A stretch of DNA of 64,000 nucleotides, from NCBI GenBank assembly GCA_017405785.1, contig JAFQZR010000006.1, positions 20,654 through 84,653 of the forward strand, read 5' to 3'. The position numbers were made by a program, and so were the translations under genes. The notes below the pieces were generated by a model that saw only the letters and a program-made list of their open reading frames with translations, made no database searches and was not told where the DNA came from. The stretch's first letter is position 1. Every line of letters starts with the position of its first letter. The DNA comes from Erysipelotrichaceae bacterium (GTDB taxonomy: Bacteria > Bacillota_I > Bacilli_A > Erysipelotrichales > Erysipelotrichaceae). Shown in pieces: positions 18,475 through 27,788 of the stretch.

Positions 18475-19521
18475 TTACTTTATTCCCAGTAATTCCATCT
18501 GTTCCTTTACATAATCCGTAGTCTTGATCTTGGCGATAGTGCCCTCGACATCAAGTCTGTTGGTGTTATGGCTGGTATAAGCTTCATCAGCCATGGTCTG
18601 TACCTTTCCGTCAACGAAGAACTTGTCATAGTTGAGGTCTCTGTTATCAGCGGCAACACGGAAATACTTGCCCATGTCTTCGCTTCTTAAGCGTTCCTCA
18701 CGGGTCATCAGTGTTTCATACAGCTTTTCACCGTGTCTGGTTCCGATGATCCTGGTTCCGGTATCACCGAATACCGTTTGTACAGCTTTAGCTAAGGTGC
18801 CGATCGTTGAAGCATCGGCTTTCTGGATGAACAGGTCACCCGGATTGGCGTTTTCAAAGGCGAACTTAACCAGATCTACCGCTTCATCAAGGTTCATCAG
18901 GAATCTGGTCATCTCCGGATCAGTAATGGTGATAGGCTCACCGGCCTTGATCTGATCGATGAACAGAGGAATGACTGAACCTCTTGAGCACATGACGTTA
19001 CCGTATCTGGTACAGCAGATGACGGTATTGCCCTGTTCGGCAGCTACTCTGGCATTCGCATATATTACTCTTTCCATCATGGCCTTTGATATGCCCATGG
19101 CATTGATAGGATAAGCAGCCTTATCGGTTGACAGACAGACAACGCGCTTGACACCTTCCGCAATGGCGGCATGCAGCATGTTATCGGTTCCGATGATATT
19201 GGTTCTGACCGCTTCCATCGGGAAAAACTCACAGGAAGGTACCTGCTTTAAGGCAGCAGCATGGAAGACATAGTCAACTCCGTGCATGGCATCTCTGATG
19301 GAATCAGGATTTCTGACATCGCCGATATAGAACTTGACCTTGCCGGCGTGTTCAGGATGCTTGGCCTGCAGTTCATGTCTCATGTCATCCTGTTTCTTTT
19401 CGTCACGGGAGAAGATTCGGATCTCCTTTATTTCCGATTCAAGAAAATGTTTTAATACTGTATTGCCGAAGGAACCTGTTCCGCCGGTAATCATTAAGGT
19501 GCTGTTTTTAAAAGAAGACAT
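18475..19521 (-). CDS. capE: UDP-N-acetylglucosamine 4,6-dehydratase/5-epimerase (CapE type)
   Basis: The 348-residue SDR enzyme has the NAD loop T-G-G-T-G-S-F-G at 12-19, the S-T-D-K-A strand and an M-G-I-S-K segment, with Met in place of the usual active-site Tyr. That is the S-M-K triad of the FlaA1/PseB/CapE group of inverting dehydratases. It converts UDP-GlcNAc to the 4-keto-6-deoxy intermediate that CapF and CapG take to UDP-L-FucNAc. It begins after a 71-base gap holding a likely promoter, so capEFG and downstream genes may be expressed apart from the rfb genes. Confidence 0.93.
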   Translation of the reverse strand: MSSFKNSTLMITGGTGSFGNTVLKHFLESEIKEIRIFSRDEKKQDDMRHELQAKHPEHAGKVKFYIGDVRNPDSIRDAMHGVDYVFHAAALKQVPSCEFFPMEAVRTNIIGTDNMLHAAIAEGVKRVVCLSTDKAAYPINAMGISKAMMERVIYANARVAAEQGNTVICCTRYGNVMCSRGSVIPLFIDQIKAGEPITITDPEMTRFLMNLDEAVDLVKFAFENANPGDLFIQKADASTIGTLAKAVQTVFGDTGTRIIGTRHGEKLYETLMTREERLRSEDMGKYFRVAADNRDLNYDKFFVDGKVQTMADEAYTSHNTNRLDVEGTIAKIKTTDYVKEQMELLGIK

Positions 19522-19545
19522 AATACCCTCCCATTATCTAACTCA

Positions 19546-19574
19546 TTTATAATATTATGGACACTTTCAGTAAA
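19546..19574 (-). promoter_or_regulatory. Candidate sigma-A promoter upstream of capE
   Basis: On the - strand, TTTACT (-35, 19569-19574), a 17-base spacer and TATAAA (-10, 19546-19551). It lies in the only sizeable gap between rfbD and capE. Confidence 0.55.
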
Positions 19575-19592
19575 AAATCAAGCATCCGGTAT

Positions 19593-20483
19593 TCACATGT
19601 CCAGTAATTCAAGATACCTTTTCAGGGCATCCTGCCAAACCGGTAACGGTTCAAAGCCGTTTTTTACCAGTTTTGACTTGTCCAGGCGGCTGTTATGCGG
19701 CCTTTGGGCCTTGGATAAGCCGTATTCTTCAGTAGTGACCGGAATGACTTTGGTCTTATATCCAGCCTGACGGTAGATCTCACAGGTGAAATCATACCAG
19801 GAGATGTATCCACCTTCGTTTGTGGCATGATAATATCCGTATTTATCACTTTCTATCATGTCTACCAGTAATCTGGACAGATCGTCTGTATAAGTAGGTG
19901 TACCGATCTGATCGTTGACCACCCTGACTTCATCGTGAGTCTTACCGACTCTTAACATCGTCTTGATGAAGTTGTTACCGTTTTTGCCGAACAGCCAGGC
20001 TATTCTGACAATGAAGAACTTTTCAACGTTTCTGAACACTTCCTGTTCTCCCAGATACTTTGTCAGTCCGTAGTAGTTCTGCGGCCGGTATTCCTTATAA
20101 TCAGGATCCCAAGGCTGTTCACCCTGACCGTCAAAGACATAATCCGTGCTGATGTATAACATCCTTATGTTCAGTTTTTTACATGCCTCAGCGATGTTTC
20201 TGGTGCCGTCAACATTAATTGCGTACACCTTTGGCCTGTTTTCCTCATCTTCAGCAGCGTCAACTGCTGTCCAGGCCGCACAGTGAATGACAGCATCCGG
20301 ATTGATGCTCTGTATCAGTTCAACTGTCTTAATGTTATCCGTTATGTCCAGCTGATAGGATTCAATCATCTGATCTTCATCGGTCTGTATATCCGTTCCG
20401 ATCGGATGATGACCTCTTTTCAGCAGCCATTGGACAACATCGTGGCCTAACTGGCCCTTATATCCCGTAACCAGTACTCTCAT
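19593..20483 (-). CDS. rfbD: dTDP-4-dehydrorhamnose reductase
   Basis: The 296-residue SDR enzyme reduces dTDP-4-keto-L-rhamnose to dTDP-L-rhamnose with NAD(P)H, the last step of the pathway. It shows G-Y-K-G-Q-L-G at 7-13, S-T-D-Y-V-F-D near 111-117, and a Y-Y-G-L-T-K active site (YxxxK) near 132. The C-terminus has the usual R-P-H-N-S-R-L-D block. Its ATG overlaps the rfbB stop by one base, so translation is coupled. It is the last gene of an rfbA-C-B-D run. Confidence 0.95.
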   Translation of the reverse strand: MRVLVTGYKGQLGHDVVQWLLKRGHHPIGTDIQTDEDQMIESYQLDITDNIKTVELIQSINPDAVIHCAAWTAVDAAEDEENRPKVYAINVDGTRNIAEACKKLNIRMLYISTDYVFDGQGEQPWDPDYKEYRPQNYYGLTKYLGEQEVFRNVEKFFIVRIAWLFGKNGNNFIKTMLRVGKTHDEVRVVNDQIGTPTYTDDLSRLLVDMIESDKYGYYHATNEGGYISWYDFTCEIYRQAGYKTKVIPVTTEEYGLSKAQRPHNSRLDKSKLVKNGFEPLPVWQDALKRYLELLDM

Positions 20484-21502
20484 TATCTGTTACCGTACAT
20501 CTTTTCATAATAATTCTTATACTCACCGTTGATGATGTTTTCCCACCATTCTCTGTGATTGAGATACCAGTCAATGGTAACGGCTATGCCGGTATCGAAG
20601 TTATACTTCGGCTGCCAGCCCAGTTCAGTTTCGATCTTCGTCGGATCGATGGCATAGCGTAAATCGTGTCCTTTTCTGTCAGTGACATATCTGATCAGGC
20701 TTTCCGGCTTGCTTAAGGCCTTCAGTATGGTCTTGACTACCTCAAGATTGGTTCTTTCGTTATGTCCGCCGATGTTATATACTTCACCCACTCTGCCGTT
20801 TCTGATAATCAGGTCAATGGCTGAGCAGTGGTCTTCAACGTATAGCCAGTCTCTGACGTTTTCGCCTGTCCCGTATACCGGAATGGTCTCGTCGTTAAGC
20901 GCTCTGGAGATGATCAGAGGGATCAGTTTTTCCGGGAAATGATACGGACCGTAGTTATTTGAACATCTGGATATCGTTACCGGCAGATTATAAGTTCTGT
21001 AATATGCCAGAACAAACAGGTCAGCGGCAGCCTTGGCACTTGAATACGGGCTGGAAGTATGCAGAGGGGTTTCCTCTGTAAACATCAGGTCTTTTCTGTC
21101 CAGAGGCAGATCGCCGTATACTTCATCGGTGGAAACCTGATGATATCTCTTTACACCGTATTCCCTGCTGGCATCGAGAAGTGTTGTTGTTCCCAGAACG
21201 TTGGTCTTGACGAAGATCTCCGGGGACTCAATACTTCTGTCAACATGGCTTTCAGCCGCAAAGTTGACAACGATGTCAAACTTTTCTTTTTCAAACAGCG
21301 AGAAGACAAAAGGTCTGTCCGCAATGTCGCCCTTTACAAACCTGAAATTCGGGTTTTCCAGTGCTTCCTTTAATGTTTCCAGGTTACCGGCATATGTCAG
21401 ATTATCCAGACATACGATCTGGTCTTCCGGATGATGTTCAAGCTCATAATAAATAAAATTGGCGCCGATAAAACCCGCTCCGCCTGTTATTAATATCTTC
21501 AT
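20483..21502 (-). CDS. rfbB: dTDP-glucose 4,6-dehydratase
   Basis: This 339-residue SDR enzyme converts dTDP-glucose to dTDP-4-keto-6-deoxyglucose with bound NAD. The dinucleotide loop G-G-A-G-F-I-G is at 7-13, the S-T-D-E-V-Y-G-D segment (containing the catalytic D-E pair) is near 126-133, and Y-S-S-A-K supplies the Tyr-Lys pair near 152. The N-N-Y-G-P-Y-H-F-P-E-K-L-I-P block is intact. It overlaps the upstream rfbC stop by four bases. Confidence 0.96.
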   Translation of the reverse strand: MKILITGGAGFIGANFIYYELEHHPEDQIVCLDNLTYAGNLETLKEALENPNFRFVKGDIADRPFVFSLFEKEKFDIVVNFAAESHVDRSIESPEIFVKTNVLGTTTLLDASREYGVKRYHQVSTDEVYGDLPLDRKDLMFTEETPLHTSSPYSSAKAAADLFVLAYYRTYNLPVTISRCSNNYGPYHFPEKLIPLIISRALNDETIPVYGTGENVRDWLYVEDHCSAIDLIIRNGRVGEVYNIGGHNERTNLEVVKTILKALSKPESLIRYVTDRKGHDLRYAIDPTKIETELGWQPKYNFDTGIAVTIDWYLNHREWWENIINGEYKNYYEKMYGNR

Positions 21503-22080
21503 ACTGTTTTCCCCTTTTCATATGTAAAGTTGGCATTACATTCCTGTATGGTCGGTGCTTCCCTGTCCTTTGGTGAAAGTATCGGTTCAATGCCGTTAAG
21601 TAAGCCCTGCCAGTCGACGTTCACTGTCGGATCGTCATATCTGATGGCACCTTCCGATGCCTTGTTATAAAGGTTATCACACTTGTACTGGAATTCCACA
21701 TCATCGCTTACCGTCAGAAAACCATGCGCAAAACCTCTCGGAATGAAGAACATGCGCTTGTTTTCGGCACTTAATTCACAGCTTACCCACTTGCCGTAGG
21801 TAGGAGACCCTTTTCTTAAGTCCACGGCCACGTCAATGACCGTGCCCCTTGTACACCTGACTAACTTTGCCTGTGAATAAGGGTCACGCTGATAATGCAG
21901 GCCTCTTAATGTTCCCTTCCGGGCGGAATAGCTCATGTTGTCCTGGACAAAGATGTTGTCTATGCCCAGTTTGTGGAAAGCCCGCTGATTGTAGGTCTCC
22001 ATGAACCAGCCGCGGTGATCTCCGTGGCAGTCGGACTCGATGATCTTTACTCCGTCTATTTCTGTATCTATAACCTTCAT
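21499..22080 (-). CDS. rfbC: dTDP-4-dehydrorhamnose 3,5-epimerase
   Basis: The start is placed at the ATG at 22080, which has AGGAG just upstream (overlapping the rfbA stop); a longer frame from 22110 would begin inside rfbA. The 193-residue cupin-type epimerase has the conserved D-H-R-G-W-F-M-E-T-Y-N opening, L-R-G-L-H-Y-Q with the catalytic His, and the R-G-F-A-H-G-F-L-T-V block. It inverts C3 and C5 of dTDP-4-keto-6-deoxyglucose. It sits between rfbA and rfbB. Confidence 0.95.
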   Translation of the reverse strand: MKVIDTEIDGVKIIESDCHGDHRGWFMETYNQRAFHKLGIDNIFVQDNMSYSARKGTLRGLHYQRDPYSQAKLVRCTRGTVIDVAVDLRKGSPTYGKWVSCELSAENKRMFFIPRGFAHGFLTVSDDVEFQYKCDNLYNKASEGAIRYDDPTVNVDWQGLLNGIEPILSPKDREAPTIQECNANFTYEKGKTV

Positions 22081-22087
22081 ATTTCTC

Positions 22088-22966
22088 CTAATCGAGGTAT
22101 TTACCTTCAATAATTGCCTTCAGATATTCCCCGTACTGATTTTTCTTGAATTCTTTGTATCTTTTTTTGAGCTGATCGATGTTGATCCAGCCGTTTCTGT
22201 AAGCTATTTCCTCAAGACAGGCAATCTTGCGGTTACTGTGTTTTTCAACAGTATAGACGAAATTGGTAGCGTCAACCAGTGACTCATGGGTACCGGTATC
22301 CAGCCAGGTAAAGCCCTGACCGAGGATCTCGACCTGCAGTTCGCCTTTTTCCAGATAGATCTTATTGAGATCGGTGATCTCCAATTCGCCTCTCGGACTT
22401 GGTTTCAGACTTTTGGCGTATTCCACGACCTTGTTGTCATAGAAATACAGTCCCGTTACCGCGTAATTGCTCTTAGGGTTCTTTGGCTTCTCTTCCAGAG
22501 AGACAGCCTTGCCGTTTTTATCAAATTCGACAACGCCGAATCTTTCCGGATCATCAACATAATATCCAAATACCGTTGCCCCAGTAGTCTTGGCCTCGGC
22601 CGCTCTTAATCTCTTCCTCAAGCCGTGACCATGGAAGATGTTATCGCCAAGAACCATGGCACAGCTGTCATCCCTGATGAATTCCTCACCGAGAATGAAG
22701 GCCTGAGCCAGTCCATCAGGAGATGGCTGCACCTTATAGCTGAATTCAACGCCGAACTGGCTGCCGTCACCTAACAGTTCCCTGAATCTCGGCAGATCCT
22801 GTTCTGTTGAGATGATCAGTATTTCTCTTATTCCGGCATTCATCAGAACACTGCACGGATAGTAAATCATCGGTTTGTCATAAATCGGCAACAGCTGTTT
22901 GCTGGTCACCATGGTCAGCGGGTATAGCCTGGTGCCGCTTCCTCCGGCTAAAATGATACCTTTCAT
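22088..22966 (-). CDS. rfbA: Glucose-1-phosphate thymidylyltransferase
   Basis: The 292-residue nucleotidyltransferase makes dTDP-glucose from dTTP and glucose-1-phosphate. The signature [11 protein letters not shown] occupies 8-18, followed by [10 protein letters not shown] and the L-G-D-N-I-F-H-G-H metal/sugar site near 108-116. [19 protein letters not shown] is intact. It is the first enzyme of the rhamnose branch and lies 12 bases after ugd. Confidence 0.96.
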   Translation of the reverse strand: MKGIILAGGSGTRLYPLTMVTSKQLLPIYDKPMIYYPCSVLMNAGIREILIISTEQDLPRFRELLGDGSQFGVEFSYKVQPSPDGLAQAFILGEEFIRDDSCAMVLGDNIFHGHGLRKRLRAAEAKTTGATVFGYYVDDPERFGVVEFDKNGKAVSLEEKPKNPKSNYAVTGLYFYDNKVVEYAKSLKPSPRGELEITDLNKIYLEKGELQVEILGQGFTWLDTGTHESLVDATNFVYTVEKHSNRKIACLEEIAYRNGWINIDQLKKRYKEFKKNQYGEYLKAIIEGKYLD

Positions 22967-22978
22967 AAGTTTCCTCCA

Positions 22979-24148
22979 CTAATCTCTCTCAAACACGTCT
23001 CTTGTATATACCTTGTCTGCTACATCCTCAAGCAGAGCATCCTTGCGGTTAGCCAGAATGACATCACAGGTCTGCTTGAATTGGTTAAGGTCTTTGATAA
23101 TCGGGTAATCATAGAAGAAATCCCGTTTTACTGATGGTTCGTATATCACGGTTTTGATTCCGGCGTTCTTTATCTTTTCCATTACGCCCTGAATGGCACT
23201 GTCTCTGAAATTGTCAGATCCGCTCTTCATGGCCAGACGGAAAATTCCGACCGTTTCAGGGTTCTTTCCGATTATTTCGTTGGCAATGTATTCCTTTCTG
23301 GTAGCGTTGCTTTCAACGATAGCGCTGATAATGTTTTCAGGAACATCCTTATAGTTAGCCTTCAGCTGCTTTGAATCCTTTGGAAGACAGTATCCGCCAA
23401 ACCCGAAAGACGGGTTATTGTAATGATTGCCGATACGCGGATCCAGACAGACACCATCGATGATATCTCTGGTATTCAGCCCCTTGGTTTCAGCATAGGT
23501 ATCCAGCTCGTTAAAGTAGGCAATGCGCAAGGCCAGATAGGTATTGGCGAACAGCTTAACAGCTTCCGCTTCCGTGGAATCCATCAGCTTTACCGTTACA
23601 TCTTCCTTAAGAGCTGCTTCCACCAGCAGATCGGCAAATTCCCGGGCTCTTTCGCTCTTTTCACCCACAATAATGCGGGAAGGATACAGGTTGTCATATA
23701 AAGCCTTGCCTTCTCTTAAGAATTCCGGGCTGAAGATGATGTTGTCGGTTCCGTATTTCTTTCTGACACTCTCAGTAAAACCTACCGGAACAGTGCTCTT
23801 TATGATCATGACGATGCTCTCATCATTCACAGACAGCACTTTCTGAATGATGTCCTCAACCGACGAGGTATCAAAGCTGTTTCTTTCTGAGTCATAATTG
23901 GTCGGGGTACTGATTATGACAAAGCGCGCCCCGTTAAAGGCGTCCTTGTAATCAAGAGTAGCGCGCAGGTTGAGTTCCTTTTCCCGGAAATACCTTTCAA
24001 TATACTCATCCCTGATCGGAGAAATACGTTTATTTACCTTATCAACTTTTTCAGGCAGGACATCCAGAGCCACTACTTCGTTATTCTGACTTAAAAGAGT
24101 AGCTAATGACAGCCCGACATATCCTGTTCCTGCAATTGCGATCTTCAT
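22979..24148 (-). CDS. ugd: UDP-glucose 6-dehydrogenase
   Basis: The start is the ATG at 24148, nine bases after AAGGAG; a GTG two codons earlier is too close to that site. This 389-residue enzyme oxidises UDP-glucose to UDP-glucuronate with two [11 protein letters not shown] is at 7-14, [11 protein letters not shown] near 115-125, and the catalytic-Cys loop [13 protein letters not shown] near 250. The length is typical of the short UGD class. It predicts glucuronate, hence acidic charge, in the polymer. Confidence 0.95.
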   Translation of the reverse strand: MKIAIAGTGYVGLSLATLLSQNNEVVALDVLPEKVDKVNKRISPIRDEYIERYFREKELNLRATLDYKDAFNGARFVIISTPTNYDSERNSFDTSSVEDIIQKVLSVNDESIVMIIKSTVPVGFTESVRKKYGTDNIIFSPEFLREGKALYDNLYPSRIIVGEKSERAREFADLLVEAALKEDVTVKLMDSTEAEAVKLFANTYLALRIAYFNELDTYAETKGLNTRDIIDGVCLDPRIGNHYNNPSFGFGGYCLPKDSKQLKANYKDVPENIISAIVESNATRKEYIANEIIGKNPETVGIFRLAMKSGSDNFRDSAIQGVMEKIKNAGIKTVIYEPSVKRDFFYDYPIIKDLNQFKQTCDVILANRKDALLEDVADKVYTRDVFERD

Positions 24149-24222
24149 AATCACTGTCTCCTTTCAGTGCCCCTATTAATTCTAACAAATAATATAATAA
24201 TAAATATGTGAAAAAGTGTTAT

Positions 24223-26565
24223 TTACCTGTAATAGTACCGGATGGCATAATTATCGCTTACACCCATGATGTTCTTTACGACAGAATCATCCAGTCTGGC
24301 CATGCCACCCATGACAACAGCGCTGTGGATGCTGTTTTTCTTTATGTAGCTCTTGGCTGTGGAAGCATTCCGCGGTCTGGTCAGGATTACCGGACCATTA
24401 AGCCGGTAAGCCAGAGGTCCCCCGCATAAGCCGTCCGGGAAGTCATGGCTGTAGGCAATGACTGCCGTATCAGCTTGTGGGAAGAATCTTTCCGCGATCA
24501 TCTGCGAAGTTTCAAAACGGGTAGCTCCGGCAATTCTGTCCACTTCACCGTATTTCTTCAGCCGGTTTTCAATCGAGGAATTGACTGCGTTGGTTCCACC
24601 CAGAACAATGATCTGTTTTCCCTGATTCCGGCTCAGAAATTCCCTCTGCCGCGCATTCAGTTCATCTTTTACCAGCAGAACCGGTAAACCGGTCGCTGAT
24701 GCCGATAGGCTGTCGGCGAAATTCAGTCCCGTTCCTACCAGTATGTACTCCGTATCCATGCCTGCTTCTTCCAGAATTGCCAGGTTGGTAAGGTACCTGT
24801 TACTTCCTTCAAGGCGCTTGACGGAAGCTATGTTCTTTAATTCCTTCTCTACGGCACTTGATACTGCTGCCGTACCGCCCAGAATATATATCGTTCCTTC
24901 AGGATTCATTCTATCCCGGATGTACGCAGTTATCATGTCCACCTTGGCGTCGTTAATCAGGATGATCGGCGCTTCTTTAACAGCTGCCAGATATGAACCG
25001 GCTAAGGCATCCGCAAATGACTGTCCGCTGGCGATGATCACACAGTCGAGCTTCTCGATTCCCATGGTTTCCATGAAAACGTCAGTTACAGCCATGCCGG
25101 TCTTATATCTGTTATCACCGAAGGCTCTCTTGATGTAATCGTTCTTTGCTGTCTTGACCCATGTTCCGGTCCAGTCTGCCGCATTGGCACCGTATTCTTC
25201 ATACAGTTCGGTCTCACTCTTCAGAAGACGTCCGTTCTTCCAGTATCCGGAAGGAAGGTATGCTTCATCAGACCACTTGGTAAACGCCGTACCTAAGGTG
25301 ATCTGCTGCAGGCTGTCACACTTATCGAACCGCCCGGTCATATCGGTAACCTTAGCGGTATCTAATCCGGTTATATGTAATTCGTCCATTTTTGAACAAT
25401 CATAGAACATGTATGCCATGTTTTCCAGCTTGCCTGTAACAAAATGATCAATGTTCAGTGAACTTAACCCGGAACACTCAGCGAACATGCCGTCCATTTC
25501 GGTAACAGCTGCGGTGTTGAAGCTGCTGATGTTCAGGTCGTTAAGAGAACTGCAGCCGTAGAACATGCCTGACATGTCAGTAACCTTGGCGGTGTCAAAA
25601 CTGCCGAGGTTAAGAGAACTCAGAGAACTGCAGCTCTCAAACATTGAAGCCATGTTTGTAACCTTTGAAGTCTTAATGCCGTTTATGGACAGAGAGGTCA
25701 GGGATGTACATCCCGCAAACATCTGCTGCATATCAGTGACCTTGGCGGTATGTAATTTACTGACGTCCAGCGAAGTCAGAGATGAACAGTTTCTGAACAT
25801 GAATGACATGTCTGTGTTCTTGGCGGTTGTGATCTTGCTGAGATCCAATGAAGTCAATGCTTTGCAGCCTTCAAACATGCCTTTCATGCCAATTACGGAT
25901 GTTGTAACGAAGTTGTTCAGTGATAAGGAAGTGAGTTTTTCACATCCCTTGAACATTTCGGTCATGTCATATACCGAAGATGTATTAAATGAACTGATGT
26001 TCAGTTCTCTTAATGAACTGCAGCCTTCAAACATGCTGCACATTACCTGGACGCGCGCTGTACTCAGCAGGCTCAGATCCAGAGTTTCCAGTTTCCGGCA
26101 GTTGTGAAAAAGGTGAGCCATGGAAGAGGCATTCTCCGTATCGAACCCTGTCGCATTGAACGAGACCAGATTACGGCATTCACCGAACCACCATCTGATT
26201 ATCTGCGGCTTGATTTCTGTTTCCGGCGCTACATATACTCTGATGATACTGTTACGCTTATCAGCCCAGGGAATGTTTTCCGTGTTTTCGATGTCAGCGT
26301 AAATGATACCGGTATATTCATTGCCGTAAATATCGGCTAAAGTACCGTTTACACCGTTTTCGTAGGTTTCGGGACTTCTGACAAAGATCAGGTCGCCGTT
26401 ATCGGCGAAGACGGCATAGGCCGTTCCGCTGGTCGGTACGACATCGATTCTTTCCGAATCACCGACTTCATCTTCCGCAGACACAGTAAAGACCGCGTGA
26501 TCAGCGATCACAACGGACAGGCATATCATTATTGCCAGTATGATCTTTACCAGTTTATCTGCCAT
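24223..26565 (-). CDS. Surface protein with 26-residue leucine-rich repeats and CWB2 wall-binding domains
   Basis: The start is the ATG at 26565 with GGGAGG upstream. 780 residues: a signal peptide at about 5-30 (cleavage near V-S-A/E-D-E); BspA/DUF285-type repeats from about 126 to 428, each built round an x-M-F-x-x-C-x-x-L core with exact 26-residue spacing; then three cell-wall-binding repeat 2 (CWB2) units from about 478 to the end, marked by I-L-G-G-T-A-A-V, V-L-G-G-T-N-A-V and V-M-G-G-M-A-R-L. CWB2 domains hold proteins non-covalently to anionic wall polysaccharides, so a ligand made by the flanking genes is a natural inference. The repeat domain suggests adhesion. Confidence 0.93.
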   Translation of the reverse strand: MADKLVKIILAIMICLSVVIADHAVFTVSAEDEVGDSERIDVVPTSGTAYAVFADNGDLIFVRSPETYENGVNGTLADIYGNEYTGIIYADIENTENIPWADKRNSIIRVYVAPETEIKPQIIRWWFGECRNLVSFNATGFDTENASSMAHLFHNCRKLETLDLSLLSTARVQVMCSMFEGCSSLRELNISSFNTSSVYDMTEMFKGCEKLTSLSLNNFVTTSVIGMKGMFEGCKALTSLDLSKITTAKNTDMSFMFRNCSSLTSLDVSKLHTAKVTDMQQMFAGCTSLTSLSINGIKTSKVTNMASMFESCSSLSSLNLGSFDTAKVTDMSGMFYGCSSLNDLNISSFNTAAVTEMDGMFAECSGLSSLNIDHFVTGKLENMAYMFYDCSKMDELHITGLDTAKVTDMTGRFDKCDSLQQITLGTAFTKWSDEAYLPSGYWKNGRLLKSETELYEEYGANAADWTGTWVKTAKNDYIKRAFGDNRYKTGMAVTDVFMETMGIEKLDCVIIASGQSFADALAGSYLAAVKEAPIILINDAKVDMITAYIRDRMNPEGTIYILGGTAAVSSAVEKELKNIASVKRLEGSNRYLTNLAILEEAGMDTEYILVGTGLNFADSLSASATGLPVLLVKDELNARQREFLSRNQGKQIIVLGGTNAVNSSIENRLKKYGEVDRIAGATRFETSQMIAERFFPQADTAVIAYSHDFPDGLCGGPLAYRLNGPVILTRPRNASTAKSYIKKNSIHSAVVMGGMARLDDSVVKNIMGVSDNYAIRYYYR
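25282..26190 (-). repeat. Twelve tandem 78-base coding repeats (leucine-rich repeats)
   Basis: The spacing between successive M-F-x-x-C cores (residues 126, 152, 178, 204, 230, 256, 282, 308, 334, 360, 386 and 412) is exactly 26 codons. Copies differ in DNA sequence, so this is old protein-level repetition rather than fresh expansion. Confidence 0.9.
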
Positions 26566-26590
26566 CTTTCCTCCCGTATATATCAACAGA

Positions 26591-27787
26591 CTATCTGGCC
26601 AGCTTTTTCAGTTCAGTTTCCAGTCTGTCAACAACTGTTTTCTTGTTAAAGTTCTGTTCATAGTATTTTCTGCCGTTAGATCCCATTTTTTCCAACAGAG
26701 CCTTGTCTCTGTGCTTCATGATCTCTTCCGCAAAGCTTCGGTAATCTTCGGAATCGACACAGAAACCGCAGTCTGCTTCTTTAATTACAACCGGAATCTC
26801 GCCTTTGGCAGCCGCAAATACCGGTTTACCGGCCGCCATGTATGACTGTACCTTGGCAGGTAAGGTCAGAGATATGAATTCATCATTTACCAGCATTACC
26901 ATCATGGCATCAGCCTGCGCATAGTATGCCGGCATCTCTTCCTTTGGCTTACGGCCCAGGAAGTTGACGTTGTTTATGCCCATTTCCCGTTTCATTTGCT
27001 TAAGGTTCTCCAGTTCGCTGCCGTCACCAACAATGTCAAATACCACGCTGTCGTCCTTATATTCCTTTTCAATGATCTCAGCGGCCTTCAGTACGGTATC
27101 AACGCTCTGAGCCGTCCCGATATTGCCCGCAAACATCAGTCTGAACTTACCGTCAGTACTTTCATTAACCTCTGAATTCTCAAAGGAATCATCCGCAAAC
27201 TGCGGAAGATAACCGATTTCCTCAGCAGGAATGCCGATTACGTCATTGAAGTACTTCTTGAACATCTGGGATGTAACCAGAATACGGTCCGCCTGTTTGT
27301 AGTAATTCTGGGAAACCTTCAAATAGTGATTGTATACTGCTCCGGAACTGATTCCGCCCGCTGACAGGCTGGCCGGCCACAGATCCATGCAGTAAAGCAG
27401 CACTTTTGTACCGTGAAGTTTTTTGTATTTCATGGCAGCTCGCACCATCATGACCGGAGATGACTGGTTGGTAAATACAACATCATAGTCATCGTCCAGG
27501 TTTTTCAGATAACCGGCAGATGAAAGCGAATAACTGTAGTAGTTAATTACCCTGAATAAAGGTCCTTTCTTTCTGGGAACGGTAAAACTGCGGAAGATCT
27601 TTACTCCGTTTCTTTCTTCGATTCGGTTCTTTCCGTTTTCATATCCCGGATATACCTCACCTAACGGATAGTTGGGCACGTCCGTAAGAACATGTACTGC
27701 ATGTCCTCTGGCTGCCAGTTCTTCACAGGTATTGGTCAAAGGGAACGGTTCAGGCCAGTAATGCTGGCATACTACTAATATTTTCAT
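26591..27787 (-). CDS. Glycosyltransferase family 4 (WcaI/FucNAc-transferase-like)
   Basis: The start is the ATG at 27787, four bases after AAAGG and one base past the upstream stop. 398 residues in a GT-B fold: an opening strand I-L-V-V-C-Q-H-Y-W-P-E-P-F-P, a Y-C-M-D-L-W-P segment near 132, M-F-A-G-N-I-G-T-A-Q-S-V-D as donor-site strand, and the Y-M-A-A-G-K-P-V-F-A-A loop. The H-Y-W-P-E-P-F-P opening is shared with WcaI/WbuB-like enzymes, several of which handle FucNAc, which fits the UDP-FucNAc supply here. Donor identity is inference. Confidence 0.87.
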   Translation of the reverse strand: MKILVVCQHYWPEPFPLTNTCEELAARGHAVHVLTDVPNYPLGEVYPGYENGKNRIEERNGVKIFRSFTVPRKKGPLFRVINYYSYSLSSAGYLKNLDDDYDVVFTNQSSPVMMVRAAMKYKKLHGTKVLLYCMDLWPASLSAGGISSGAVYNHYLKVSQNYYKQADRILVTSQMFKKYFNDVIGIPAEEIGYLPQFADDSFENSEVNESTDGKFRLMFAGNIGTAQSVDTVLKAAEIIEKEYKDDSVVFDIVGDGSELENLKQMKREMGINNVNFLGRKPKEEMPAYYAQADAMMVMLVNDEFISLTLPAKVQSYMAAGKPVFAAAKGEIPVVIKEADCGFCVDSEDYRSFAEEIMKHRDKALLEKMGSNGRKYYEQNFNKKTVVDRLETELKKLAR

Positions 27788-27788
27788 C

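Noticed and set aside
25282..26190. Regular repeats with 78-base period that could suggest a CRISPR array or satellite.
   Set aside because: The period is exactly 26 codons in an open frame, and the copies vary at DNA level while keeping the M-F-x-x-C-x-x-L protein core, so they are leucine-rich repeats.
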